In this document: positions 57,103-64,000 of the stretch, one piece after another
Layout: every line of letters begins with the position of its first letter
Numbering within the stretch: the stretch's first letter is position 1
Source of the DNA: Atopobiaceae bacterium
GTDB taxonomy: Bacteria > Actinomycetota > Coriobacteriia > Coriobacteriales > Atopobiaceae
Direction of reading: 5' to 3'
DNA: 64,000 nt
Assembly (NCBI GenBank): GCA_022655215.1
Contig: JALCUE010000001.1
Span: 806,001 to 870,000, forward strand
Made by a program: the position numbers and the translations under genes
Notes under the pieces: generated by a model
Databases searched by the model: none
The model's input: only the letters and a program-made list of their open reading frames with translations
Told to the model about the DNA's origin: nothing

Positions 57103-57843
57103 TCAGGCGAGAACGCTGGACGAGACCGTGACCCTTCCCTCGGTGGTGGCGCCGAGTCTCTCGATGGCGTCTGACGCCGCCGCAGACTCGGCCTCCTTCT
57201 TGGACGAGCCCTTGCCGCGCCCCATGCGCTTGCCGTCGAGGATCACGACGGAGGTGAAGGTGGGGTCATGGGCCGGCCCCTCCTCGCCCTCGAGCTTGTA
57301 GACGGGGGCGCAATGCAGGTCGCGCTGGGTGATCTCCTGGAGGCGCGACTTGGGGCTCACGGGCCTCAACGCGACGTCGCGGGAGACATGCGGCCCGAGC
57401 GTGCGGGTGACGAACGCGCGCGTGACGTCGTAGCCCCCGTCGAGGTAGAGGGCACCCACGAGGGACTCGTAGACGTTCTCGAGCGCCGAGTGGAGGCCAC
57501 GGGCGCCCGTGCCCTTCTCGGACTCGCCGAAGACGATGCAGCCGCCCACGCCCAAGGTCTCGGCGACGCCCGAGAGCGTCTCGCCGGAGACGAGCGATAT
57601 CTTCATGCGCGTGAGCTCGCCCTCGTCGAGGTCGCCGAATCGGGCGAACAGGTCGGTGGCGACGATGGCACCCAGGATGGAGTCGCCCAGGAACTCGAGG
57701 CGCTCGTAGCAATCGGAGATGGGATGGCCTTCCACGGCCGACGGGTGCGTGATGGCCGAGACGACGAGACGTCGGTCGTGGAACGTGTGGTCGAGGATGG
57801 CCTCGGCCGCACGTACCTTCCTGTCCAAGGTGCTCTCTGTCAC
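57103..57843 (-). CDS. rnc: Ribonuclease III
   Basis: Cuts double-stranded RNA in rRNA precursors; 246 aa. Signature [12 protein letters not shown] (about 47-58), the second catalytic Glu region in [16 protein letters not shown], and a C-terminal double-stranded RNA-binding domain (about 165-235, ending [15 protein letters not shown]). The start is GTG at 57843 with AGGGGG upstream, 9 bp after acpP. Confidence 0.97.
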   Translation of the reverse strand: MTESTLDRKVRAAEAILDHTFHDRRLVVSAITHPSAVEGHPISDCYERLEFLGDSILGAIVATDLFARFGDLDEGELTRMKISLVSGETLSGVAETLGVGGCIVFGESEKGTGARGLHSALENVYESLVGALYLDGGYDVTRAFVTRTLGPHVSRDVALRPVSPKSRLQEITQRDLHCAPVYKLEGEEGPAHDPTFTSVVILDGKRMGRGKGSSKKEAESAAASDAIERLGATTEGRVTVSSSVLA

Positions 57844-57852
57844 GATGGCCCC

Positions 57853-58089
57853 CTACAGGGCCTTCTCGACGGCGTCGACGGCGTCGCCGACGGTCTTGAT
57901 CTGCTCGAGGACCGCATCGTCGATCGAGGTGTCGAACTCGTTCTCGAAGGAGGTGACGAGCTCGAGGCGGTCGAGGGAGTCGGCACCGAGGTCGTCGAAG
58001 GAGGTCTGCTCGGTGACTTCCTTCCCGTCGATGTCGACCGTGTCGCCGATTATCTCGATGACCTTGCTGAGGATGCTCGCGCGATCCAT
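57853..58089 (-). CDS. acpP: Acyl carrier protein
   Basis: Carries growing fatty-acid chains on a phosphopantetheine arm; 78 aa. The attachment Ser is in LGADSLDRLEL. The start is ATG at 58089 with GGAGGT upstream. plsX-acpP-rnc adjacency is typical and supports a lipid-growth link. Confidence 0.97.
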   Translation of the reverse strand: MDRASILSKVIEIIGDTVDIDGKEVTEQTSFDDLGADSLDRLELVTSFENEFDTSIDDAVLEQIKTVGDAVDAVEKAL

Positions 58090-58158
58090 GTGGACCTCCG
58101 TGTCTTGACGTTCCCGCGGCGATGGCCGCGGCTCATGTTCATCAGTTGATTGTACCAG

Positions 58159-59148
58159 CTAGGATGCGATGGCGCAGGCCTCGGTGAGCTTCCCCACGAG
58201 GCCGCCTCGCACCACTCGGGCGGCAGCCAGCGTGCCGTTCTTGATGGCCTCCTCGTTCGTGGCCCCATGCCCGACGAGCACGGGCGCCTTGAGGCCCAGG
58301 AGGGTGGCACCGCCGTAGTAGTCACCCGAGAGCGACGAGGCGACCTCGGCCATGGCCGGCTTGACGAGAAGACCTCCCATGGCGCTGCGGGGGCTCTGCC
58401 TGGCCGCGGCCTTGAGGCGGGCCGCCATGAACTTGGCCGTGCCCTCGATCGTCTTCAGGGCGACGTTGCCGCAGAACCCGTCGCACACGATGACGTCGAA
58501 GTCGCCCATGAGCAGGTCACATCCCTCGCAGTTGCCCACGAAGCCGATGTCGGCGGCATCGAGGGCGGCATGATAGGCAAGCGTGGCCTCGTTGCCCTTG
58601 GTGGCCTCGGCGCCATTCGAGAGGAGGGCCACCTTGGGATCGGGACAGCCCAGCACGACATGCGCGAACGCGATGCCCATCTGGGCGAACTGCACGATCA
58701 TCTCGGGACGGCAGTCGGCGTTGGCGCCGAGGTCGACGAACGCCGTCTCATGACCGTCGATGCCGGGAAGGGCGATGGCCAGCGCCGGACGCTTGATGCC
58801 CTTGACGCGGCCCACGTTGAGGGTCGCCGCCGTGAGGATGGCGCCGGTCGAGCCTGCCGAGAAGAACGCCTCGGCCTCGCCGGCGGCCACGGCCTTGCAT
58901 CCCCTCACGATGCTGGAGTCGCGCTTCGCGCGGACGGCCTCCGCGGGATGCTCCCCCATCCCGATGACCTCGGTGGTCACGAGGGCGGTCGCACGGTCAG
59001 TGGCCTCGCAGAACGGGGAGACGACCTTGTCGTCGCCCGCCACGAGGACGGAGAGCTCGCCATCCGCGTCCAAGGCGCGGGCGATTCCCTCGCATACGAG
59101 CTCGGGGCTCTCGTCCCCTCCCATGGCATCAACGCAGACGCACGTCAT
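58159..59148 (-). CDS. plsX: Phosphate acyltransferase PlsX
   Basis: Makes acyl-phosphate from acyl-ACP for phospholipid synthesis; 329 aa. It begins CVCVDAMGGDESPE, has SAGSTGAILTAATLNVGRVKGIKRPALA in the middle and CDGFCGNVALKTIEG later. The start is ATG at 59148 with GAGGAGAG upstream; the frame stays open beyond it, but that part overlaps the rpmF spacer and terminator. It follows rpmF by 116 bp. Confidence 0.96.
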   Translation of the reverse strand: MTCVCVDAMGGDESPELVCEGIARALDADGELSVLVAGDDKVVSPFCEATDRATALVTTEVIGMGEHPAEAVRAKRDSSIVRGCKAVAAGEAEAFFSAGSTGAILTAATLNVGRVKGIKRPALAIALPGIDGHETAFVDLGANADCRPEMIVQFAQMGIAFAHVVLGCPDPKVALLSNGAEATKGNEATLAYHAALDAADIGFVGNCEGCDLLMGDFDVIVCDGFCGNVALKTIEGTAKFMAARLKAAARQSPRSAMGGLLVKPAMAEVASSLSGDYYGGATLLGLKAPVLVGHGATNEEAIKNGTLAAARVVRGGLVGKLTEACAIAS

Positions 59149-59209
59149 AAGACTCTCCTCACACCATCGATGGTCCAAGACGGCCTCGGCACAGGCCCGA
59201 CATACAAGA

Positions 59210-59241
59210 CGGGAGGCCGACCCAGAGGGGCCGGCCTCCCG
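59210..59241 (-). terminator. Hairpin between rpmF and plsX
   Basis: CGGGAGGCCG (59210-59219) is the perfect complement of CGGCCTCCCG (59232-59241), loop 12 bases. On the minus strand a GTCTTGTATGT stretch follows, moderately T-rich. It may attenuate plsX or end an rpmF transcript. Confidence 0.65.
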
Positions 59242-59264
59242 GGCCTGGCTGAGGTGACGAGTGG

Positions 59265-59444
59265 CTACTCGGTGACGATGACCTCGCGGTCCTTGTAGTA
59301 GCCACAGTTGGGGCACACGTGATGCGGAAGCTTCACGGCACCGCACTGGGGGCACGTGGAACGTGCGGGCATGTCGAGCTTGCTGTTGGCCGAGCGACGG
59401 GTGTGCGTGGCGCCGCGGCCCTTCTTCTGCTTGGGTACTGCCAT
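59265..59444 (-). CDS. rpmF: 50S ribosomal protein L32
   Basis: Large-subunit protein of 59 aa. It begins MAVPKQKKGRGATHTRRSAN and has a zinc site STCPQCGAVKLPHHVCPNCG (two CxxC pairs). The start is ATG at 59444 with GAGGTC upstream. DUF177 upstream and plsX downstream are its classical partners. Confidence 0.97.
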   Translation of the reverse strand: MAVPKQKKGRGATHTRRSANSKLDMPARSTCPQCGAVKLPHHVCPNCGYYKDREVIVTE

Positions 59445-59514
59445 GATGACCTCAACTTCCGTATTCCAGAACGCCCCGATCGCGAGGCGGGCTTACCGAT
59501 TCACACGAGAAAGC

Positions 59515-59520
59515 ATGATA
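59515..59520 (-). promoter_or_regulatory. Candidate rpmF -10 box (TATCAT)
   Basis: TATCAT on the minus strand in the 138-bp spacer after the DUF177 gene; no clear -35. A second weak box, TATGAT, lies nearer that gene. Confidence 0.35.
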
Positions 59521-59582
59521 ACACGTCATGTGGTGCCGTGCGAGCGTGACGGGGACATCATATCGCACTCGACAGGGAGTCT

Positions 59583-60152
59583 TCACTCGGCGTGCGGGTC
59601 AGAGCCGTCCACGTCGAGGTCCTTGAGGGCCGCGAACGGGCTCATGGGGTCAGGCTCGGATGCCGCCTTGGCGGCGCAGCCGCAATCACCCTCGTTAAGG
59701 TTCGCACCGCACGTGGGGCAGAGCCCGGCGCAGTCCTCACGGCAGAGCACGACATAGGGCGTCTCCATGATGAGCGCGCTCATGAGCGCCGGCGCGAGGT
59801 CGATCGTGTCGTCGTCGCCCACGAGGGAGAAGTCGACGTCGTCCTCGTCCTCGCCCTGCTCGTCGGCCTCGGGCATCTCGAAGAGGTAGTACTCATCCAC
59901 CTCGCCGGACACGTCGAAGCACGCCTCTTCGAGGCAGCGGTCACAAGTCCCCACCACATGGGCGGTGAGGATGCCGGTCGCGAGGATGCCCTCGCCGGCG
60001 TTGGTGAGCATGAGGTCGTAGTCGATGCCTTGGGGCAGCTCGAAGTCATGCTCGCCGAGCGAGTAGGAGCCCTGGTCGATATGACCGACGAGGGGGATGG
60101 TGTCCCCGGGGTTCGTGAGACGATCGTCTATGGAGACTATCTGCGGTTCCAT
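59583..60152 (-). CDS. yceD: DUF177 (YceD) family protein
   Basis: Function not firmly known; the family is linked to 23S rRNA processing and always sits beside rpmF. 189 aa. CDRCLEEA in the middle and a C-terminal Cys cluster (LCREDCAGLCPTCGANLNEG), with an acidic loop (EDEDDVDF). The start is ATG at 60152 with no good Shine-Dalgarno, 9 bp after the sepIVA-like gene, so coupling is likely. Confidence 0.92.
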   Translation of the reverse strand: MEPQIVSIDDRLTNPGDTIPLVGHIDQGSYSLGEHDFELPQGIDYDLMLTNAGEGILATGILTAHVVGTCDRCLEEACFDVSGEVDEYYLFEMPEADEQGEDEDDVDFSLVGDDDTIDLAPALMSALIMETPYVVLCREDCAGLCPTCGANLNEGDCGCAAKAASEPDPMSPFAALKDLDVDGSDPHAE

Positions 60153-60161
60153 CGGTCGTTG

Positions 60162-60680
60162 CTACCAGGAGCCGTTCGCAGGGGCGTTCGAACCGCCGTT
60201 GCCCCTCGAGGAGTTCGAGGAGTTGTCGGAGAGCGTCTGACGACAACGCGACACGGAGCCGGTGATCGACTTGAGGTTCTCCTCGAGCTGGGCGAGCACG
60301 CTCTCGGCGTACTCCTCGGCGTTGTAGCGGGTGTCACGCTCGTACTGTTGGGCCTGGTCACGGGTGTTGTCGGCCTGCTGCTGGGCGAGACGGACGACCT
60401 CCTGGTCACTGGCGAGGATCATGGCCTGCTGCTGGGCGTCGGCGATGATGGAGTCGGCCTGCTGCTGGGCATGGGCGAGAAGCTCGTCCTGCTCCTTGAG
60501 GATGCGACGGGCATCCGCGAACTCCTGGGGGAAGACGCGACGAATCTCGTCGAGGAGCTCATAGGCATCCTGCGAGTCCACGATCTTCTTCTGACCGCCG
60601 CCCGTGAGCGGCGACTTTGCCTCTGTGATGATCGACTCGAGCTCGTCGACCAGGGTCTCGATCTCCTCGCCTGGCAGCAT
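60162..60680 (-). CDS. DivIVA-like coiled-coil protein, SepIVA-like
   Basis: 172 aa, mostly one coiled coil with an Ala/Gln-rich heptad run (ARRILKEQDELLAHAQQQAD, IIADAQQQAMILASDQEVV) and an unstructured Asn/Ser/Gly tail. In mycobacteria SepIVA sits next to the DUF177 and rnc genes and acts in division and cell-envelope growth; gene order here is the same. The start is ATG at 60680 with AAAGGAG upstream. I infer a role at the septum or in polar growth; no catalytic motif is present. Confidence 0.75.
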   Translation of the reverse strand: MLPGEEIETLVDELESIITEAKSPLTGGGQKKIVDSQDAYELLDEIRRVFPQEFADARRILKEQDELLAHAQQQADSIIADAQQQAMILASDQEVVRLAQQQADNTRDQAQQYERDTRYNAEEYAESVLAQLEENLKSITGSVSRCRQTLSDNSSNSSRGNGGSNAPANGSW

Positions 60681-60833
60681 CCAAGGGCTCCTTTCACGGC
60701 GTTTCCAGTTCGTTGACCAGCGCCCCATGTGCATCTCAAGTGCGTTCGGGTCAATCTTTCTTTGGACATCCTATCAGATATGCCGCTATATGGGGCCCCG
60801 CGAGTGTCCGTACGGCACCAGGACGTGCGCGGA

Positions 60834-61346
60834 TCAGCTGTAGAGGTCGTGGAGACGACGCTTGACGCAAGGCGGCACGAGGAGGCTGACGTCGCCTCCG
60901 AGACTGGCGAGCTCGCGCACGATTGACGAGGACACGTAGCCGTATTCAGGGCTCGACATGACGAAGATGCTCTCGATGTCGGGGGCCATGCGACAGTTGA
61001 GGTCGGCCTGCTGGAGCTCGTACTCGAAGTCCGTCGTGGCGCGCAGGCCCTTCACCACGGCCGAGGCGCCCACCTCGCGGCAGAAGTCCACGAGCAGGCC
61101 CTCGAACGGCCGCACGTCCACGCCGTCACGCACGCCTGCTGCATCGAGCGCCTCGCGTGCCATGTCCACGCGAGCCTCGAGCGAGAAGACGGGGCCGCTG
61201 CCGTTCTTGTCCATGGACGCGGCGACGCCCACCGTGACGCTCGGGCAGAACCTGCGGGCGCGACGGACCACGTCGATGTGGCCGTAGGTTATCGGGTCGA
61301 ACGTGCCGGGCACGACGACATGGTCGATGTCGCAGTCGTGTGACAT
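60834..61346 (-). CDS. coaD: Phosphopantetheine adenylyltransferase
   Basis: Makes dephospho-CoA from pantetheine 4'-phosphate; 170 aa. Nucleotidyltransferase motif GTFDPITYGH near the start, KGLRATTDFEYELQQAD, and SPEYGYVSSSIVRELASLGGD at the end. The ATG at 61346 is preferred over the ATG at 61352, because GGAGG touches the latter but is well spaced from the former. It is 2 bp after rsmD. Confidence 0.96.
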   Translation of the reverse strand: MSHDCDIDHVVVPGTFDPITYGHIDVVRRARRFCPSVTVGVAASMDKNGSGPVFSLEARVDMAREALDAAGVRDGVDVRPFEGLLVDFCREVGASAVVKGLRATTDFEYELQQADLNCRMAPDIESIFVMSSPEYGYVSSSIVRELASLGGDVSLLVPPCVKRRLHDLYS

Positions 61347-61348
61347 GG

Positions 61349-61924
61349 TCATCCTCCAAGACGGACGAGGTCGACGGCGGTCTGGCCGTATCTCCTCTGC
61401 CTCAAGAGGATAGCGCCCTCGAGCTCGAGGGAGGGCGACGTGGCCGAACGCTCATAGCAGACGAGGGAGTCTCCGGCGGCGAGCCTGGACTCGACGAGCC
61501 CGACCACGAGCTCGGACACCTCGGAGGCGGGGCGGGCGTAGGGAGGATCGAGGAGGATGAGGTCGAAGGGGGCCCCGGGGATCCGACTCGAACGGACCAG
61601 GCGATCGATGTCGCCTTGGCGGACATCGAGGCGGGACGTGTCGGCCCCGAGGGACGCGGCGTTCCTCCTCACGCGGGCGACCGCCTCGCGGTCCCGGTCG
61701 ACGAACGTGACGTGCGCGGCGTCGCGGCTCAGCATCTCGAGCCCGAGGGCACCTGATCCGGCGAACGCGTCGAGGGCACGGGTGCACGACAAGTCGAGGT
61801 CGCGTGCGGAGACGACCATGGAGACGATGGCCTCCCTCACGCGGTCCGTCGTGGGACGCGTGACGTCGCGTCCGTCAGGGGCCTCGATGGGTCGACCACG
61901 CCATTGTCCGGAGACTATCCTCAT
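61349..61924 (-). CDS. rsmD: 16S rRNA (guanine966-N2)-methyltransferase RsmD
   Basis: SAM-dependent methylation of 16S rRNA G966; 191 aa. It begins MRIVSGQWRGRPIEAP; DAFAGSGALGLEMLSR is motif I, and LILLDPPYA is the catalytic motif IV. The start is ATG at 61924 in an ATGA overlap with the recG stop. recG-rsmD-coaD is a well-known Gram-positive cluster. Confidence 0.96.
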   Translation of the reverse strand: MRIVSGQWRGRPIEAPDGRDVTRPTTDRVREAIVSMVVSARDLDLSCTRALDAFAGSGALGLEMLSRDAAHVTFVDRDREAVARVRRNAASLGADTSRLDVRQGDIDRLVRSSRIPGAPFDLILLDPPYARPASEVSELVVGLVESRLAAGDSLVCYERSATSPSLELEGAILLRQRRYGQTAVDLVRLGG

Positions 61925-64000
61925 GCCTCGCCTACCTCCTCGAAGTACACGCCGAACCTGTCCCTCACCTCGTACGCCGCCGGACGATGCGTCGGCGCCG
62001 AGAGCGCGGGGTCGGCCTCCAGGATCGCGACCGCGTCGTCATGGGCGGCTCCGACGAGGTCACCGTCGGCCGCGAGGTCGACGAGCTCGAGCGTGACGCC
62101 ACCGTGCTGACGATACCCCAGCACCTCCCCCTCATGACGCAGCTTGAGGTCGAGGTCGGCGAGCTCCATGCCATCGGAGGTCGACTCGAGGGCCGACAGG
62201 CGCTTCCGGGCGGGGGTGCCCTTCCTGGCGGAGCTCATGAGGAAGACGAGACCCGAGACGTGACCGCGGCCCACACGACCACGCAGCTGATGCAGCGTCG
62301 CGAGGCCGAACCTGTCCGCGTCGAGGATGAGCATGACCGTGGCGGCCGGCACGTCGACGCCGACCTCGATGACCGTGGTCGAGACGAGGACATCGAGGTC
62401 GCCGGCCTTGAACGAGGCCATGACCTCGTCCTTCTCCACACTCGAGAGCCTGCCCGTGATGAGTCCCACCCTCATGTCGTAAAACACACGCTCCGAGAGC
62501 TCGGCGGCCGTGCTCGAGGCGGAGTGCGGACGCGGTGCGGAGGAGTCGAGACCCTCGTCGAGCTCCTCGCCGGGGTCTGCGTCGTCCACGAGGGGGCAGA
62601 CGACGTAGGCCTGACGTCCGGCCGCCACCGCGTCGCGGATGGCACCATAGGCGATGTCCACGTTCTCGGGGGTGACCACCTGGGTCGAGACGCCTGCGCC
62701 CGCCACCGGCCTGTGCGATATGCGGGAGCAGGAGAGGTCGCCATAGACGGAGAGGGCCAGCGTGCGTGGGATGGGGGTCGCCGTCATCGTGAGCATGTCA
62801 GCACCGGCGCCCTTCTCGCGCAGGGCGAGCCTCTGGTCGACGCCGAAGCGATGCTGCTCGTCCACGACGACGAGCGTGAGGGCATGGAAGGCGATGTCAT
62901 CGGAGAGGAGCGCGGTCGTGCCGAAGGCGACGTCCAACTCCCCCGCCGCCAGCGCCGCCGCCGTGCGGGACCTCTCGTCCGGAGGCGTCGATCCGGTGAC
63001 GAGCGCCCATCTCACGCCCGCCTCGTCGAGCAGGGGACCGAGCTTGTCCGCGTACTGTCTGGCGAGGACCGAGGTGGGAGCCATGACCGCGGCCTGCGTG
63101 CCGCTGTCGGCGACGGCCGCGACCGCGAGGGCGCACACGGCCGTCTTGCCCGTGCCGACGTCGCCCAGGAGCAGTCTGTTCATGACGCGAGGCGATGCCA
63201 TGTCAGCAAGGACCTCATCGGCCGCGACGCGTTGCTCGTCCGTGAGCTCGAACGGGAGGGCGGAGACGAGCGCCCTCTCATGCGTGCCGTCCACCGTGTG
63301 GGACGTCGCCTGGATGCCCTCGAGCTCGAGACGCTGTCTACCGAGGAGTGCGAGCTGGAGGGAGAGGAGCTCGTCGTAGGCGAGGCGCCTGCGCGCCGAC
63401 TCCGCAGCGGCGACGCTCGTCGGGAAGTGAACGCAGCGGATGGCCCTCGCGAGGGTCATGAGGCGATGGTCGGCGACGATGGTCGCGGGAACCCAGTCGC
63501 AGACGTCCGCGGCGTCTGCGATGGCCGCTGACTCGATCCTCCTCATCCACGCCGCCGTGACGCCCTCGCCCACGGGGTGAACGGGAAGCACGCGGGTGTA
63601 GGAACCCGATCCCTCCGCGCCACCCAGGACCTCATGGAACGGCGCCTTCATCTGCTTGAACCCGAATCCGAAGGTGACCTTGCCGGAGAGGGCGACCATG
63701 TCACCCGGTTGGATCTGGTCGGCGATCCAGGGCTGCTTGAAGAAGGTGGCCATGAGGACGCCCGTGTCGTCGATCACGGAGACCTCGACTATCTGCATGC
63801 GAGGCCGCGGGCGCTTGAGGGTGACCCTGTCGACCCGTGCCACCACCGTGGCGTCCTGGCCGACGTCGGCCATGGCGATGGGGAGCACGCTCGAGAAGTC
63901 GAGGTACCTATGAGGCACATGGAGGAGCAGGTCACGGACACGGGTCATCCCGAGACGCTCGAGCGCCTCCTCGCGAGCCCCCGAGACGTAGCGGAGCCGC
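61921..64000 (-). CDS. recG: ATP-dependent DNA helicase RecG (partial, 5' end outside window)
   Basis: Remodels stalled forks and recombination intermediates. About 693 residues are visible, and the frame stays open to the right edge (ALERLGMTRVRDLLLHVPHRY). OB/wedge domain about 35-110 of the visible part, Walker A GDVGTGKTAV, DExH box as VVVDEQHRFGV, ATPIPRTLAL, and the C-terminal GRVGRGHV and RHEGEVLGYRQHG segments. The real start is off the edge. First gene here of the recG-rsmD-coaD row. Confidence 0.97.
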   Translation of the reverse strand, partial: RLRYVSGAREEALERLGMTRVRDLLLHVPHRYLDFSSVLPIAMADVGQDATVVARVDRVTLKRPRPRMQIVEVSVIDDTGVLMATFFKQPWIADQIQPGDMVALSGKVTFGFGFKQMKAPFHEVLGGAEGSGSYTRVLPVHPVGEGVTAAWMRRIESAAIADAADVCDWVPATIVADHRLMTLARAIRCVHFPTSVAAAESARRRLAYDELLSLQLALLGRQRLELEGIQATSHTVDGTHERALVSALPFELTDEQRVAADEVLADMASPRVMNRLLLGDVGTGKTAVCALAVAAVADSGTQAAVMAPTSVLARQYADKLGPLLDEAGVRWALVTGSTPPDERSRTAAALAAGELDVAFGTTALLSDDIAFHALTLVVVDEQHRFGVDQRLALREKGAGADMLTMTATPIPRTLALSVYGDLSCSRISHRPVAGAGVSTQVVTPENVDIAYGAIRDAVAAGRQAYVVCPLVDDADPGEELDEGLDSSAPRPHSASSTAAELSERVFYDMRVGLITGRLSSVEKDEVMASFKAGDLDVLVSTTVIEVGVDVPAATVMLILDADRFGLATLHQLRGRVGRGHVSGLVFLMSSARKGTPARKRLSALESTSDGMELADLDLKLRHEGEVLGYRQHGGVTLELVDLAADGDLVGAAHDDAVAILEADPALSAPTHRPAAYEVRDRFGVYFEEVGEA

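Overview
The window is a piece of a high-GC actinobacterial chromosome. I infer the class Coriobacteriia (an Olsenella/Atopobium/Collinsella-like anaerobe). The actinobacterial signs are an mIHF gene next to gmk, a SepIVA/DivIVA-like gene beside DUF177 and rpmF, and an ileS T-box leader of the actinobacterial type. The PyrR attenuator, class III fructose-bisphosphatase, GTG/TTG starts and a large CotH/ricin-lectin secreted protein fit a Coriobacteria-like host. I saw no insertion sequence, prophage, CRISPR array or rRNA gene. Almost all genes lie on the minus strand; rpsT, fbp, ftsH and an L,D-transpeptidase gene are the only plus-strand genes. Two genes are cut by the window edges: lepA (3' part missing, left) and recG (5' part missing, right).

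Layout from left to right: lepA and rpsT diverge from a shared 109-bp spacer. Then come holA, comEC and comEA (natural-transformation DNA uptake), thiI, rpoZ, gmk and mihF. Next is the pyrimidine operon, transcribed pyrR-pyrB-pyrC-pyrK-pyrD-pyrF behind a leader with an intrinsic terminator. A three-gene surface-polysaccharide export set (ABC permease, ABC ATPase, family-2 glycosyltransferase) follows, then a tRNA-Asn(GTT) unit. From 28.7 kb down to 17.4 kb there is one tightly packed run, rimP-nusA-infB-rbfA-nrnA-truB-ribF-dnaG-rpoD, behind one strong promoter. It links ribosome maturation, translation initiation, replication priming and the main sigma factor.

Further right are a zinc-ribbon/PASTA membrane protein, leuS, an IMP dehydrogenase, a membrane glycosyltransferase, and the coupled set ileS-lspA-rluD controlled by a T-box riboswitch. 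A 1381-residue secreted protein with four beta-trefoil lectin domains and a CotH domain follows. Then come fbp and ftsH, an RNA methyltransferase and the L,D-transpeptidase. The right end is a long minus-strand row: recG-rsmD-coaD, sepIVA-like, DUF177, rpmF, plsX, acpP, rnc, smc, ftsY, ffh. It joins fatty-acid/phospholipid start-up genes to chromosome condensation and the signal recognition particle.

The best signals beyond ordinary annotation are the ileS T-box with a divergent T-box core, the pyr attenuator, a hairpin that hides the comEA ribosome-binding site, a Cys/His tail on NusA where ylxR is missing, an unexplained N-terminal extension of the polysaccharide ABC permease with lower GC, the long rimP-to-rpoD operon, and the lectin/CotH protein. 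I did not find a clear new defence or mobile system. Functional calls rest on motifs read by eye; no database search was run.
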